Part shown: positions 30,539 to 38,503 of the stretch, piece after piece
Numbering within the stretch: position 1 is the first letter of the stretch
Layout: each line of letters opens with the position of its first letter
DNA from: RGIG2000 sp045612665
GTDB lineage: Bacteria; Bacillota; Clostridia; Oscillospirales; CAG-272
Assembly: GCA_045612665.1 (NCBI GenBank)
Contig: JAZKZO010000042.1
Location: 1 to 45,622 of the forward strand
DNA length: 45,622 bases
Reading direction: 5' to 3'
Notes under the pieces: generated by a model
Database searches by the model: none
Told to the model about the DNA's origin: nothing
Seen by the model: the letters and a program-made list of their open reading frames with translations, nothing else
Position numbers and translations under genes: made by a program

Positions 30539-31431
30539 CAAAGCACGCCCTCGATAATATTCTTTCCACAAAGCTTAACAAGAAGCGTTTCGAGGTCCTC
30601 GTTATCGGCAAACTCAACCTGAAGCACCTTATTCTTGCCCTTTGTCTTGATTTTTACCTGTCTGCCTGTAAGCTCTCTTGCTCTATTTTCAAGATCCTTT
30701 ACATAGTCGATTATAATTTGACGCTCGTCGCCATCGCCCTCGTCAGCCTCTTGAGCAAGTCTATTGAGCTTCTTTACAAGAGCCTCGGTATCACGCACGG
30801 AGAGTGAGCGAATGAGGATTTTTTGCGCCGTATCAACGATCATTTCCTTATCGGTCAACGCCAAAAGTGCTCTCGCGTGGCCTGCGCTGATATCGCCTGT
30901 TTTGAGCATTTCAAGCACCTCATCGGGCAAATCGAGCAAGCGGAGTGTGTTTGCAATCGCACTTCTTGACTTTCCAACTCTTTCGCTTACCTGCTCCTGA
31001 GTTAGGTCAAATTCGTGCATAAGTGAGTAATATCCCTGCGCTTCCTCGTATGGATTGAGGTCCTCGCGCTGAATGTTCTCGATAAGTGAAATCTCGGCAC
31101 TTTTGAGCTCGTCAGCATCAACGATTACAACGGGAACCTCGCTAAGTCCTGCCATTTTAGAGGCTCTAAAACGACGCTCTCCTGCGATTATTTGATAAAA
31201 GCCAAGCTCGGTACGGCGAACAACAATCGGTTGAATTAAGCCGTGCTGTGAGATTGAGTCGGCAAGTGCCTCGAGCGCGTCGCTATCGAAATACTTACGC
31301 GGTTGGTCGCTCTTTGGCTCGAGCTGTGAGAGCTTCAAGGTTGTGATGCTTTCCTTTTTAGATACAACGCTCTCGGTATAGTTATCGGCAAAAATGGACG
31401 AAAGTCCCTTTCCAAGTCCTGTTTTTTTCAT
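30538..31431 (-). CDS. parB: Chromosome-partitioning protein ParB (Spo0J)
   Basis: This 297-residue protein has the ParB CTP-binding N-terminal domain (QPRKYFDSDALEALADSI; GERRFRASKMAGL; ENIQREDLNPYEEA), the central HTH (LTQEQVSERVGKSRSAIANTLRLL) and a C-terminal dimerisation region. It loads at parS and spreads as a CTP-driven clamp to help origin segregation and SMC loading. It overlaps parA by 4 bp (ATGA). Three perfect parS sites lie at 32819-33188, inside 1 kb of the operon. A shorter paralogue, Noc, follows at 33244. Confidence 0.96.
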   Translation of the reverse strand: MKKTGLGKGLSSIFADNYTESVVSKKESITTLKLSQLEPKSDQPRKYFDSDALEALADSISQHGLIQPIVVRRTELGFYQIIAGERRFRASKMAGLSEVPVVIVDADELKSAEISLIENIQREDLNPYEEAQGYYSLMHEFDLTQEQVSERVGKSRSAIANTLRLLDLPDEVLEMLKTGDISAGHARALLALTDKEMIVDTAQKILIRSLSVRDTEALVKKLNRLAQEADEGDGDERQIIIDYVKDLENRARELTGRQVKIKTKGKNKVLQVEFADNEDLETLLVKLCGKNIIEGVL

Positions 31432-32210
31432 ATAATAAATCCCCCTGTTCGTGATATGATTTCTCTTGCTACGTCGCGATATTCAAGGCTTGCCTTGGAA
31501 TATCTTGCGTAATAGTACACGGGCTCTCCGTAGCTTGGCGCTTCGCAAAGAGTAACCGTGCGCGATATTTTGGTTTTAAAAAGCTTGTCCTCGTAGTATT
31601 TTTCAATCTCGGAAAGGACTTGATTTGCGATTTTCAAGCGCGACGAGAACATCGTAACAAGAATTCCGAGTATGTAAAGGCGAGGATTGTAAAGCGATTT
31701 CACCTTTTTAATTGTCAGCATAAGCTGTGAAAGCCCCTCAAGCGCGTAATATTCGCATTGTAGAGGGATAATGATTGAGTCGCTTGCGGTAAGCGAATTT
31801 ATGGTTATAAGACCTATTGACGGTGGGCAATCGATAATTATATAGTCGTAAGAGTCGGTTTTGAAGAGCTCCTCGAGCTGTTTTTTAAGGAAATATTCCC
31901 TGTCCGTCTCGCCTGTCAGCTCGTAATCGGCTGCCGCAAGAGAAACATTTGACGGAATAACGTGCAAATTTGGAAACTTTGTTTCCAAAATCGCGTCCTT
32001 TGCCCTGCACGAGCCAATCAAAACCTCGTATGCGGTGTTGACGGGCTTGCTTTTGGGAATTCCGACACCACTTGTCGAGCTTCCCTGTGGGTCCATATCA
32101 ATAAGTAATACCTTGTTTTTCTCAACCGATAGCATTGTGGCAACGTTTATAGCAGACGTCGTCTTGCCAACGCCACCCTTTTGGTTAACAAAGGATATAA
32201 TTTGTGTCAT
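31428..32210 (-). CDS. parA: Chromosome-partitioning ATPase ParA (Soj)
   Basis: This 260-residue Walker ATPase carries the deviant P-loop KGGVGKTTSAIN, the DMDPQGS switch and DYIIIDCPPSIG. It binds DNA as an ATP dimer and responds to ParB. The start at 32210 has GAGG 6-7 bases upstream. A consensus promoter at 32575-32603 would give a leader of about 360 nt. The gene overlaps parB. Confidence 0.96.
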   Translation of the reverse strand: MTQIISFVNQKGGVGKTTSAINVATMLSVEKNKVLLIDMDPQGSSTSGVGIPKSKPVNTAYEVLIGSCRAKDAILETKFPNLHVIPSNVSLAAADYELTGETDREYFLKKQLEELFKTDSYDYIIIDCPPSIGLITINSLTASDSIIIPLQCEYYALEGLSQLMLTIKKVKSLYNPRLYILGILVTMFSSRLKIANQVLSEIEKYYEDKLFKTKISRTVTLCEAPSYGEPVYYYARYSKASLEYRDVAREIISRTGGFII

Positions 32211-32574
32211 GATACCTCGATATATGTGTGAAGTGCGAAGTGTGAAGTGCGGAGTGAATTGGGAGAGTCAATGAATCGATGCTATCGCATCACGAATTCT
32301 CGCTACGCACGCCTACTTTTGAGCAATAGGGCTACATGGCGGTGGAAGGAACCTGATTTAACTTCGCACTTCACACTTCGCATTTCGCGCTTAAATCGTT
32401 GACTAGTCAACATTTTAACATTCATCTATAAAAAATCAAAGATTTTAGGCTTAAAAAGCCGTAAAAAGTGGTTATTTTTGCGTTTTTGATGCAAAATTAG
32501 CCGTTTTCGGCACTTTTGCACTCCCCCGAAGCGTTCCACTCTTTCGAGCTTTGCGCCCCCTCTTTGTATTGAAT
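32211..32574 (-). other. parA leader region with repeats
   Basis: This is a gene-free 364-bp stretch. It contains GTGCGAA/GTGTGAA octamer runs (32228-32262) and their inverse (32362-32392), a degenerate copy of the hairpin-rich repeat (32270-32350), and the 14-bp palindrome GTTGACTAGTCAAC near 32400. The first 100 nt of the transcript (from about 32570) hold GC-rich pairings such as GCGCAAAGCTC and the run CGGGGGAGTGC. I see no known riboswitch. Confidence 0.5.
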
Positions 32575-32603
32575 ATTATACCATACGCGCGTGAGCGTGT
32601 CAA
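32575..32603 (-). promoter_or_regulatory. SigmaA promoter reading toward parA
   Basis: Perfect TTGACA (32603-32598) and TATAAT (32580-32575) with a 17-base spacer. Nothing else on this strand lies between it and parA. Confidence 0.78.
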
Positions 32604-32732
32604 GGATAAAAGAGGTTTTTGAGGGATTTTTCTAGGCAAAAAGACCTGTTTTCACAGAGCCTTGACTCTCTCCTTGTTTTTCTTGGCGCGTTTAAAAATT
32701 GCAAGCCTGTCAATTCTCTATGCTCCTTTTTT

Positions 32733-32776
32733 TGCAAAAAAGAGGATAATCTCTTGATTATCCCCCTCTTTTTTTA
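32733..32776. terminator. Bidirectional terminator-like hairpin
   Basis: AGAGGATAATC pairs with GATTATCC..CCTCT (32741-32751 with 32756-32768) with A- and T-runs on both sides. It separates the parS area from the parA promoter. Confidence 0.75.
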
Positions 32777-32818
32777 TTTTTCTAGTCGTTGTAGCGAGCA
32801 AAATTTCAATATGCCCAT

Positions 32819-32834
32819 TGTTTCACGTGAAACA
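32819..32834. promoter_or_regulatory. parS: parS site 1
   Basis: TGTTTCACGTGAAACA, a perfect match to the conserved 16-bp parS palindrome bound by ParB. Confidence 0.97.
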
Positions 32835-33004
32835 AGGGAAGTGCGAAGTGCGAGGTTGGAAGTGCGAAGTTGAGGCGTAATTTTTACAACTCGTAAAAAA
32901 TCAACAAAAACGCATTTTCGTTGTTTAAAAACGCAACTTTATATGATATTTTCAACAAACCCGATGTTCACTTCGCATTTCGCACTTCCAACTTCACACT
33001 CTTT

Positions 33005-33020
33005 TGTTTCACGTGAAACA
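33005..33020. promoter_or_regulatory. parS: parS site 2
   Basis: A second perfect TGTTTCACGTGAAACA, 186 bp from site 1. GTGCGAAG-type octamer runs in opposite orientation (32836-32874 and 32966-33000) lie between sites 1 and 2. Confidence 0.97.
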
Positions 33021-33078
33021 TTAAAAACCGCGGTTTTCGGAAAAACATTTCTTTTTATCCTTGTTTTAGAATAAATAG

Positions 33079-33113
33079 CGCTAAAAAGGCAGACTTTTCG
33101 GTCTGCCCTCTTG
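33079..33113 (-). terminator. Terminator after noc
   Basis: GGCAGAC (33088-33094) pairs with GTCTGCC (33101-33107); on the minus strand followed by TTTTTAG. Confidence 0.75.
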
Positions 33114-33172
33114 TTATTATAGCGATTTTGAAAGGATTTTCCATAAATTCTTGCGTTTTTCACAAAATTTAA

Positions 33173-33188
33173 TGTTTCACGTGAAACA
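33173..33188. promoter_or_regulatory. parS: parS site 3
   Basis: A third perfect TGTTTCACGTGAAACA, 168 bp from site 2 and 55 bp beyond the noc stop codon. Confidence 0.97.
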
Positions 33189-33243
33189 ACTTATCGCACG
33201 GACAAGCGTCCGAGACAATATCCGCATTTCTTATTAAGAGCTC

Positions 33244-34047
33244 TTAAACATTTGAGGGTATTAAAATAGTAACCTCAGTAAACTCCTCGCCCTCAATTAC
33301 ACGGCTTTTTATATCCACTCCCGATTGCTTTACCGAATTTACAAGCCTATCTATTGATGCGTAAAATGAATTCATATCCCTTGGTTGTCTTGGTTTTTGC
33401 TTTTTTGGCTCGTTATTTGATAAAGTTTGCTCGATTAATTCCTCGGTTTTCGATACGTTGAGCCCGTCTGATATGATTTTTTCGAGGATTTTTTCTCTTA
33501 AATCCGTATCAAGTATGCGCAAAAGCGCCCTTGCGTGGCGTTCGGTTAGGTTATTATCGATGATTTTTTCTCTTTCAGATGCAGATAAACGCAAAAGTCG
33601 TAGCTTATTTGCCACAAAAGACTGACTATTAGATAGTTTTTTGGCTATTTGCTCCTGTGTAAGACCGTATGTATCTATTAGGGCTTCTATTGCCCCAGCT
33701 TGCTCAAAAATGTTCAAATCCTCGCGAATTAGGTTCTCAATTATGGAAATTTCGGCACTTTTTTGCTCATCTATCTCCATAATCACGCAGGGAACGGTGT
33801 TAAGACCAAGCTCTTTTGAGGCTCTTAAGCGACGTTCTCCCGATATTAGCTCGTAATTTTCGCCCATTTTTCGCACGCATAACGGCTGAATTATGCCGTA
33901 TTGGCGTATACTGTCGGCTAATTTAAGAATTGCCTCGTGTGCAAAGACCTTTCTCGGTTGATTTGGATTGAGGGAAATTCGCGATATTTCTATCATTTTT
34001 ACGGTTTCCTCGGTTTTTTGGGGTGCTTTTTGGCAGTAAATGCTCAT
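33244..34047 (-). CDS. noc: Nucleoid-occlusion protein Noc (ParB paralogue)
   Basis: This 267-residue ParB-family protein has the boxes QPRKVFAHEAILKLADSIRQ, GERRLRASKELGL and ENLIREDLNIFEQA, and an HTH (LTQEQIAKKLSNSQSFVANKL). The start at 34047 follows AAGGAGAGG; the frame continues 21 codons upstream without a ribosome site. Noc in Bacillota blocks division over the nucleoid and binds membranes through its N-terminus. Being shorter, diverged from ParB and encoded separately beside parAB supports Noc. A TAAAAT -10-like hexamer precedes it without a clear -35. Confidence 0.85.
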   Translation of the reverse strand: MSIYCQKAPQKTEETVKMIEISRISLNPNQPRKVFAHEAILKLADSIRQYGIIQPLCVRKMGENYELISGERRLRASKELGLNTVPCVIMEIDEQKSAEISIIENLIREDLNIFEQAGAIEALIDTYGLTQEQIAKKLSNSQSFVANKLRLLRLSASEREKIIDNNLTERHARALLRILDTDLREKILEKIISDGLNVSKTEELIEQTLSNNEPKKQKPRQPRDMNSFYASIDRLVNSVKQSGVDIKSRVIEGEEFTEVTILIPSNV

Positions 34048-34352
34048 TTTTTGTCCTCTCCTTGTTTTTTCTCGGCTATTTTTATTTTTGTGAGCCTTTA
34101 TTTTGCCCACATTTTCATTTTATCATTTCCCGACTAATTATTTTGCCGAAAATACGGTGTCTAAAATAATTTTCTTATGGCTTCTTTTGCTCAAAATGCG
34201 AAATTTTGCCCCTTTTCGGTGGATTTTTAAGCCTTTTTGCGTTTTTTCTCGATATTTTGTTGATTTTATCAACAATTTAAGGTATTGACTCAAGAGAAAA
34301 AAGGTGATATAATATAAATAGTAAGAAAATCTACTCCAAGGGGGATAAAAAT
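34048..34352. other. noc/zinc-ribbon divergent intergenic region
   Basis: The region holds the ribosome site of noc on the minus strand and, on the plus strand, TTGACT (34285-34290), 17-base spacer and TATAAT (34308-34313) for the zinc-ribbon gene. The remainder is A/T-rich without other visible elements. Confidence 0.7.
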
Positions 34353-34859
34353 ATGAAATTTTGTGCGCATTGTGGCGCTGAGCTTGTAAAGGACGCAAAA
34401 TTTTGCGTTTATTGTGGAAACGAAATAAAAATTTTAGAGGAGCAACCTGAGAAGATATTTACAACGGTTGTAAACGAGCCTATAAACGAGGCGGAGAATA
34501 GTGCGCCCAAGGCTGAGCAAGCCTACACCGAGCCACCGAAATCGCGCCCTGTATATCACGCAGAGCCACCTAAAAAAGAGGTTAGCAAGAGTGATGCGAT
34601 TACCTCTATGGTGTTCGGAATTCTCTCGATTTTTATGGCAATTTTCGCAATTTATCCGTTCGTAGGATTTCTCTTTATGGCAACGTCGCTTGCGTTCATT
34701 ATAGTGGCCAAAAAGAAAAGAAACGCATATGTGCGTGAGGCAGGCGAGGATATGGGCTTCTCAAGAGCCGGTAAAATCACCTCAACCGTCGCTATCCCAC
34801 TCCTTTGCTTCTTCACTCTCTACGGACTTGTTTTCACACTCGCCTTATTACTTGCATAA
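34353..34859 (+). CDS. Zinc-ribbon membrane protein
   Basis: This 168-residue protein starts with a zinc ribbon (FCAHCGAEL...KFCVYCGNE, four Cys), followed by a Pro/Glu-rich linker (about 30-80) and two to three membrane helices (MVFGILSIFMAIFAIYPFVG; AFIIVA; IPLLCFFTLYGLVFTLAL), the layout of zinc_ribbon_2/DUF4190 proteins. AAGGGGG precedes the ATG. Function unknown; such proteins are common in Clostridia. Confidence 0.85.
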   Translation: MKFCAHCGAELVKDAKFCVYCGNEIKILEEQPEKIFTTVVNEPINEAENSAPKAEQAYTEPPKSRPVYHAEPPKKEVSKSDAITSMVFGILSIFMAIFAIYPFVGFLFMATSLAFIIVAKKKRNAYVREAGEDMGFSRAGKITSTVAIPLLCFFTLYGLVFTLALLLA

Positions 34860-34877
34860 GGAGAAAAGCCAGTTTCT

Positions 34878-34908
34878 AATTCGGAATGCGGAGTTCGGAA
34901 TGCGGAAT
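34878..34908. repeat. GGAATGC heptamer tract
   Basis: ATTCGGAATGCGGAGTTCGG and two further units between two plus-strand genes. Confidence 0.75.
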
Positions 34909-34933
34909 GAAATTAAGATTTTTCGAGGTATTT

Positions 34934-35125
34934 ATGAGAAATAAAAATAACAAGCACCTGGGAATAGAGATAGATCCCGAATTGCATTACAAGCTCCACT
35001 ATATTTCAAAATACTACGGTCGCTCGGCAAACGGAGAGATTTTGTATTTGATTCGTCAAGCAATCAAGGAGTTTGAGAGCGCCGAGGGCGAAATAGAAAT
35101 TCCGCAAAAAGAAGAGAATAAGTAA
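34934..35125 (+). CDS. Arc/MetJ-like ribbon-helix-helix protein
   Basis: This 63-residue protein begins MRNKNNKHLGIEIDPELHYK. The short beta strand (LGIEID) followed by two helices (PELHYKLHYISKYYG; SANGEILYLIRQAIKEFE) is the RHH DNA-binding fold. The start at 34934 follows GAGG; the frame open 16 codons upstream is repeat-derived. RHH proteins of this size act as repressors or antitoxins, but no toxin gene is next to it. A terminator (AACAGCCAC/GTGGCTGTT, 35129-35149) follows. Confidence 0.82.
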   Translation: MRNKNNKHLGIEIDPELHYKLHYISKYYGRSANGEILYLIRQAIKEFESAEGEIEIPQKEENK

Positions 35126-35153
35126 AAAACAGCCACAAGAGTGGCTGTTTTTT
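35126..35153 (+). terminator. Terminator of the RHH gene
   Basis: AACAGCCAC and GTGGCTGTT with A- and T-runs, 3 bp after the stop codon. Confidence 0.85.
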
Positions 35154-35214
35154 GTTTTGCAGGACTATGTGTGCCAAAAGCAAAAGCAAGAGGAAAATCC
35201 CCTTGCTTTTTAAG

Positions 35215-35330
35215 TTATTGTTCGCTGAAGTTAGATTTATCAACTCCGCAAAGTGGGCACTCGAAATCGTCGGGAAGGTCCTCGAACTTTGTGCCAGGAG
35301 CTATTCCATACTCAGGAGCTCCTGCTTCTT
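35215..35330 (-). pseudogene. Rubredoxin C-terminal fragment (split gene)
   Basis: The minus strand encodes EAGAPEYGIAPGTKFEDLPD and DFECPLCGVDKSNFSEQ then stop, nearly identical to the intact rubredoxin at 35604. The first 12-13 codons are replaced by a 23-bp inverted repeat; the missing N-terminus lies at 35833-35869. Its GCAAG/CTTGC terminator (35178-35210) is the same as that of the intact copy. Confidence 0.9.
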
Positions 35331-35832
35331 GTGCCCGAAAGGGGGCGCCCAAGTTAGATTTGCTAGCGATTAATTCGCCCGTCCACCTGTGTTAAAAAAT
35401 CTTGAAATATGCTTATATCTCTGCGATTTTTTGCCTTGGATTCGGGCGAATTTCTTCGCTACAAATTGCAACGCACCTTCGCATAATGTATTTTTGGATG
35501 ATTTTTGTTGATTTGCGACGACGCTGTATTTTATACTGCAAGAAGCAAAGCCACGAAAAGCGCCAAAAGCAAAAGCAAGAGGAAAATCCCCTTGCTTTTT
35601 AAGTTATTGTTCGCTGAAGTTTGTTTTATCAACTCCGCAAAGTGGGCACTCGAAATCGTCGGGAAGGTCTTCAAACTTTGTGCCGGGAGCTATTCCGTAC
35701 TCAGGAGCTCCTGCTTCTTCATCGTATTCCCATCCGCATACTTCACATACATACTTTTTCATAATAATTCCTCCTTGATTTATGCTGTAAATACATATGC
35801 AAAGGCTAGCTTGGGCGCCCCCTTTCGGGCAC
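35331..35832. mobile_element. 502-bp inverted-repeat-bounded insert carrying a rubredoxin gene
   Basis: GTGCCCGAAAGGGGGCGCCC-AAG stands at 35331-35353, and its exact reverse complement at 35810-35832. The arms extend four more bases with one mismatch. The insert splits one rubredoxin gene at codon 12-13 and itself contains a complete rubredoxin gene with its terminator. No transposase is present and no clear target duplication is seen. The part 35358-35550 is a gene-free A/T-rich region with TTCGCCCG/CGGGCGAA pairing. Confidence 0.6.
35604..35762 (-). CDS. Rubredoxin
   Basis: This 52-residue one-iron electron carrier reads MKKYVCEVCGWEYDEEAGAP at the N-terminus, with C-x2-C at 6/9 and C-x2-C at 39/42 (ECPLCGVDK). 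It passes electrons to rubrerythrins and flavodiiron proteins, both encoded nearby. GGAGG lies before the ATG. A terminator (GCAAG/CTTGC plus TTTT) follows the stop. It lies within the inverted-repeat-bounded segment. Confidence 0.96.
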   Translation of the reverse strand: MKKYVCEVCGWEYDEEAGAPEYGIAPGTKFEDLPDDFECPLCGVDKTNFSEQ

Positions 35833-35869
35833 TATCCCATCCACATACTTCACATACATACTTTTTCAT
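35833..35869 (-). pseudogene. Rubredoxin N-terminal fragment (split gene)
   Basis: The frame MKKYVCEVCGWD at 35869-35834 runs straight into the inverted repeat at 35832. Together with the C-terminal fragment at 35215-35330 it accounts for one whole rubredoxin. Confidence 0.85.
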
Positions 35870-35924
35870 AATTTTTACCTCATATATAATTTATTGTTTG
35901 ATTTTAAATTGGCTTTCGCCATAA

Positions 35925-36156
35925 ATTGATGCTGTGCATCATGAATTCTCGCTACACATGCCCCCTTTAGAGTAAGGGGGGGAGAGCCACGGAGTAGCGG
36001 AGGGATTGTTTTCTTTTACACTCTCTCCCTCAGTCGCTATGCGCCAGCTCCCTCATCAGATGGAGCCTTATTATCATTCCTCACGAAGCAATCTCATTCC
36101 GAATTCCGCATTCCGCATTCCGAATTCGCTAGTAACGACGCATAAAACCGTCTAGG
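35925..36156. repeat. Interspersed repeat tract upstream of covarying copy 5
   Basis: It contains a hairpin-rich segment (GATGCTGTGCATC; CTCCCTCATCAGATGGAGCC), ATTCCG heptamers (36095-36125) and a remnant of a further covarying element (CTAGTAACGACGCATAA, 36129-36145). No gene is visible between 35870 and 36275. Confidence 0.7.
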
Positions 36157-36279
36157 ATTAATGGCTTTTAGGCTAAATTAGGCTAGGCTCTACCGTTTTC
36201 GCAGGCGATGGCGTACTTGTGTACGTCGAGGTTGCGGAAGCGGTTAGTAACGACGCATAATGACGCCTAAAACCATTAA
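36157..36279. repeat. Covarying structured repeat, copy 5
   Basis: The terminal stem is TTAATGG-C-TTTTAGGC with GCCTAAAACCATTAA, different from copies 1-3 yet still paired and with the same bulged C. The apical stem is GGCGTAC (36210-36216) with GTACGTC (36221-36227), loop TTGT. Its end supplies the stop codon of the flavodiiron gene. Confidence 0.85.
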
Positions 36280-38066
36280 GTGATTGGTTCGAAATCAGCA
36301 ACCCCATGCTTACACAATGGACAAATAAAATCGTCGGGGAGAGTATCGCCCTCGTAAACATAACCACAAATCTTGCACACGTAGCCCTTCTTACCCTCGG
36401 TTTGAGGCTTTGGCTTAACATTTTCAAGATAATAGGTATAAGACATTGTTTCAATGTCGGAAATCACGCGCGCCTCGGTTACGGAGCAAATGAACATTCC
36501 GTGTGTATCGAGGTCAACATAGCTCTCAACCTTAAGGGACATAAACGAGTTTATATTTCTTGGAAGGAATATAAGTCCGTTATCGGAGCGAAGTGGCTCG
36601 CATCCCTCAAATTTATCGGTATTTCTACCACTTTGGAAGCCGAATTTTTCAAAAACAGCGAACGGTGTGTCAATAGAAAGGCAGTTTACGTTCATAATGC
36701 CTGTTTGCTTGATTACGTGGTGCGAGTAATTTTCCTTATTGATGGTTACTGCCACACGGTTAGGCATATTTGTAAGCTGAGTTACTGTGTTTACGATAAG
36801 ACCGTTATCCTTTTTGCCATCGTTACAGGTTACAACATAAAGACCGTAGCCGATATTGAATAGGGCTGTTAGGTCGTTCTTATTTGCAGTTTCGCTCTGA
36901 CGTGCAAGATAATCACGGCAAAGCTCGTTTGCGAGTGATTCAATTTGAGAGGAGCTTTCCTCGTTTAGAGCACTCATAATTCTAACAGTTGCATCGGTAT
37001 ATGTGAGGTTTTTGCTATTTTCAAGCATTCCCTTCATAACCTTTGTAGCAAGAGGTGCCCAGCTACCGTTTTCGATAAAGGCAACAGTGCGATTTTGGAA
37101 GTTACGCTCGGTTAAGTGGTTGATAAACTCACGCATAAACGGGAAAATCTCGGCGTTATAGGTCGTTGTCGCAAGCACGAGCTTACCGTATCTAAACGCA
37201 TCCTCAACCGCCTCAGCCATATCGCATCTTGCAAGGTCGTTTACAACAACCTTCGGACAGCCCTTTTCCTTAAGCTTTTCAGCCAAGAGCATAACCGCCT
37301 TTTTAGTGTTTCCATACACGGATGTGTACGCAATCACAATTCCGTCGCTTTCAACGCTATAGCTTGACCAGGTGTTATAAAGACCGATATAATAGCCCAA
37401 ATTTTCGCTAAGAACAGGACCGTGAAGTGGGCAAATGATGCTTATATCAAGCGTTGATGCCTTCTTCAAAAGTGATTGAACCTGTGCGCCATATTTGCCA
37501 ACGATGCCAATATAGTAGCGTCTTGCCTCGCAAGCCCAATCCTCGTCAACATCAAGCGCGCCAAACTTGCCAAAGCCATCAGCGGAGAAGAGAATTTTGT
37601 CATAGGTATCATAGGTAACGATAACCTCGGGCCAGTGAACCATAGGCGCACCAACAAAAGCAAGTGTGTGCTTACCAAGCGAGAGCGTGTCGCCCTCACC
37701 AACAACGATTTGACGCTCGGAAAAGTCAGTGCCGAAGAAATTCTTCATCATCACAAACGCCTTTTGAGAGGAAACTATTGTCGTGTCAGGATAAGCGCGC
37801 ATAAAATTCGCAATATTTGCCGAGTGGTCGGGCTCCATATGCTGAATTATAAGATAATCAATCTTTCTTGAGCCAACGGTGTTTTGAATGTTATCAAGCC
37901 ACTCGTGTGTGAAATTAGCGTCCACTGTGTCAATAATTGCAACCTTTTCGTCAAGAATTACGTACGAGTTGTACGCCATTCCGTTTGGAACGTCATACTG
38001 TCCCTCAAAAAGGTCAATCTTGTGATCGTTTACGCCGATGTACTTAACGTCATTTGTTATAAACAT
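36276..38066 (-). CDS. Flavodiiron protein fused to flavin reductase and rubredoxin
   Basis: This 596-residue oxygen/NO reductase has a metallo-beta-lactamase diiron domain (1-245) with ligands H76-x-E78-x-D80-H81, H in PMVHWPE, D in FSADGFG and H in CPLHGPV. A flavodoxin FMN domain follows (250-390; YTSVYGNTKKAV), then a flavin reductase domain (400-545), then a rubredoxin (C..C at YVCKICGY and FICPLCKH). The last two form the same module as the N-terminus of the fusion at 24818. One chain can thus carry electrons from NAD(P)H to oxygen. It has its own promoter (38124-38153). Confidence 0.95.
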   Translation of the reverse strand: MFITNDVKYIGVNDHKIDLFEGQYDVPNGMAYNSYVILDEKVAIIDTVDANFTHEWLDNIQNTVGSRKIDYLIIQHMEPDHSANIANFMRAYPDTTIVSSQKAFVMMKNFFGTDFSERQIVVGEGDTLSLGKHTLAFVGAPMVHWPEVIVTYDTYDKILFSADGFGKFGALDVDEDWACEARRYYIGIVGKYGAQVQSLLKKASTLDISIICPLHGPVLSENLGYYIGLYNTWSSYSVESDGIVIAYTSVYGNTKKAVMLLAEKLKEKGCPKVVVNDLARCDMAEAVEDAFRYGKLVLATTTYNAEIFPFMREFINHLTERNFQNRTVAFIENGSWAPLATKVMKGMLENSKNLTYTDATVRIMSALNEESSSQIESLANELCRDYLARQSETANKNDLTALFNIGYGLYVVTCNDGKKDNGLIVNTVTQLTNMPNRVAVTINKENYSHHVIKQTGIMNVNCLSIDTPFAVFEKFGFQSGRNTDKFEGCEPLRSDNGLIFLPRNINSFMSLKVESYVDLDTHGMFICSVTEARVISDIETMSYTYYLENVKPKPQTEGKKGYVCKICGYVYEGDTLPDDFICPLCKHGVADFEPIT

Positions 38067-38123
38067 ATTATCACCTCGTGTTAATTTTAACCATTTTTTA
38101 TAAAAACTATCGTTTTCAAATAA

Positions 38124-38153
38124 ATTTTATCACAAATGTGTACGAATTGTCAA
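38124..38153 (-). promoter_or_regulatory. Promoter of the flavodiiron gene
   Basis: TTGACA (38153-38148), 18-base spacer and TGATAAAAT extended -10 (38129-38124); GAGGTGAT before the ATG. Confidence 0.75.
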
Positions 38154-38221
38154 TAATAGGGTATATTATTTTTGCTGATATTTTTTGGTAATATATAATT
38201 ATGAAAAATTTATAAAAAGTC

Positions 38222-38250
38222 TTGACATATAAAAAAATATGTGATATATT
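38222..38250 (+). promoter_or_regulatory. Promoter toward tRNA-Ser
   Basis: TTGACA (38222-38227), 17-base spacer and TATATT (38245-38250). The tRNA starts about 160 bp further, after a structured leader. Confidence 0.75.
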
Positions 38251-38256
38251 AAATAA

Positions 38257-38413
38257 GCAAAATGCGTTGTATGCAGGAATAGCTTGACCAAGGTCAAGAA
38301 TGATTACACTAATCGCTTACAAGCGAACTTGACTCGATTTTAGTGTAATTTGCGAAGCGAATTTAAATCAAAGATTTAAAGCCATTCGATATTCTCTGCA
38401 TATATAAACATAT
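38257..38413 (+). other. Structured leader before tRNA-Ser with a tRNA-start duplication
   Basis: TATGCAGGAATA at 38270-38281 repeats the sequence at the tRNA start (38411-38422). Between the two are TTGACCAAGGTCAA, a 10-bp stem ATTACACTAA/TTAGTGTAAT with TCGCTTACAAGCGA inside it, and CGATATTC..CTGCATAT, which is complementary to the first 14 bases of the tRNA gene and its flank (ATATGCAGGAATATCG). Confidence 0.6.
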
Positions 38414-38500
38414 GCAGGAATATCGAAGCGGTCACAACGAGGCGGTCTTGAAAACCGTTTGCCTAACGGCACGGGGGTTCGAATCCCTCTTCCTGCGCCA
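38414..38500 (+). tRNA. tRNA-Ser(UGA)
   Basis: The acceptor stem GCAGGAA pairs with TTCCTGC. The anticodon loop CTTGAAA reads UGA (38449-38451). A long variable arm (TTTGCCTAACGGCAC) marks a class II tRNA, and the T-arm is GGGGGTTCGAATCCCT. CCA is encoded. All fit tRNA-Ser for UCA codons. A terminator (GATAGGC/GCCTATC, 38510-38528) follows. Confidence 0.96.
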
Positions 38501-38503
38501 AAT

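Noticed and set aside
36276..38066. Broken diiron site in the flavodiiron protein because of FSADGFG instead of the more common FSADAFG
   Set aside because: The ligand aspartate is kept and all other ligands are in place; the change concerns a non-ligand residue.
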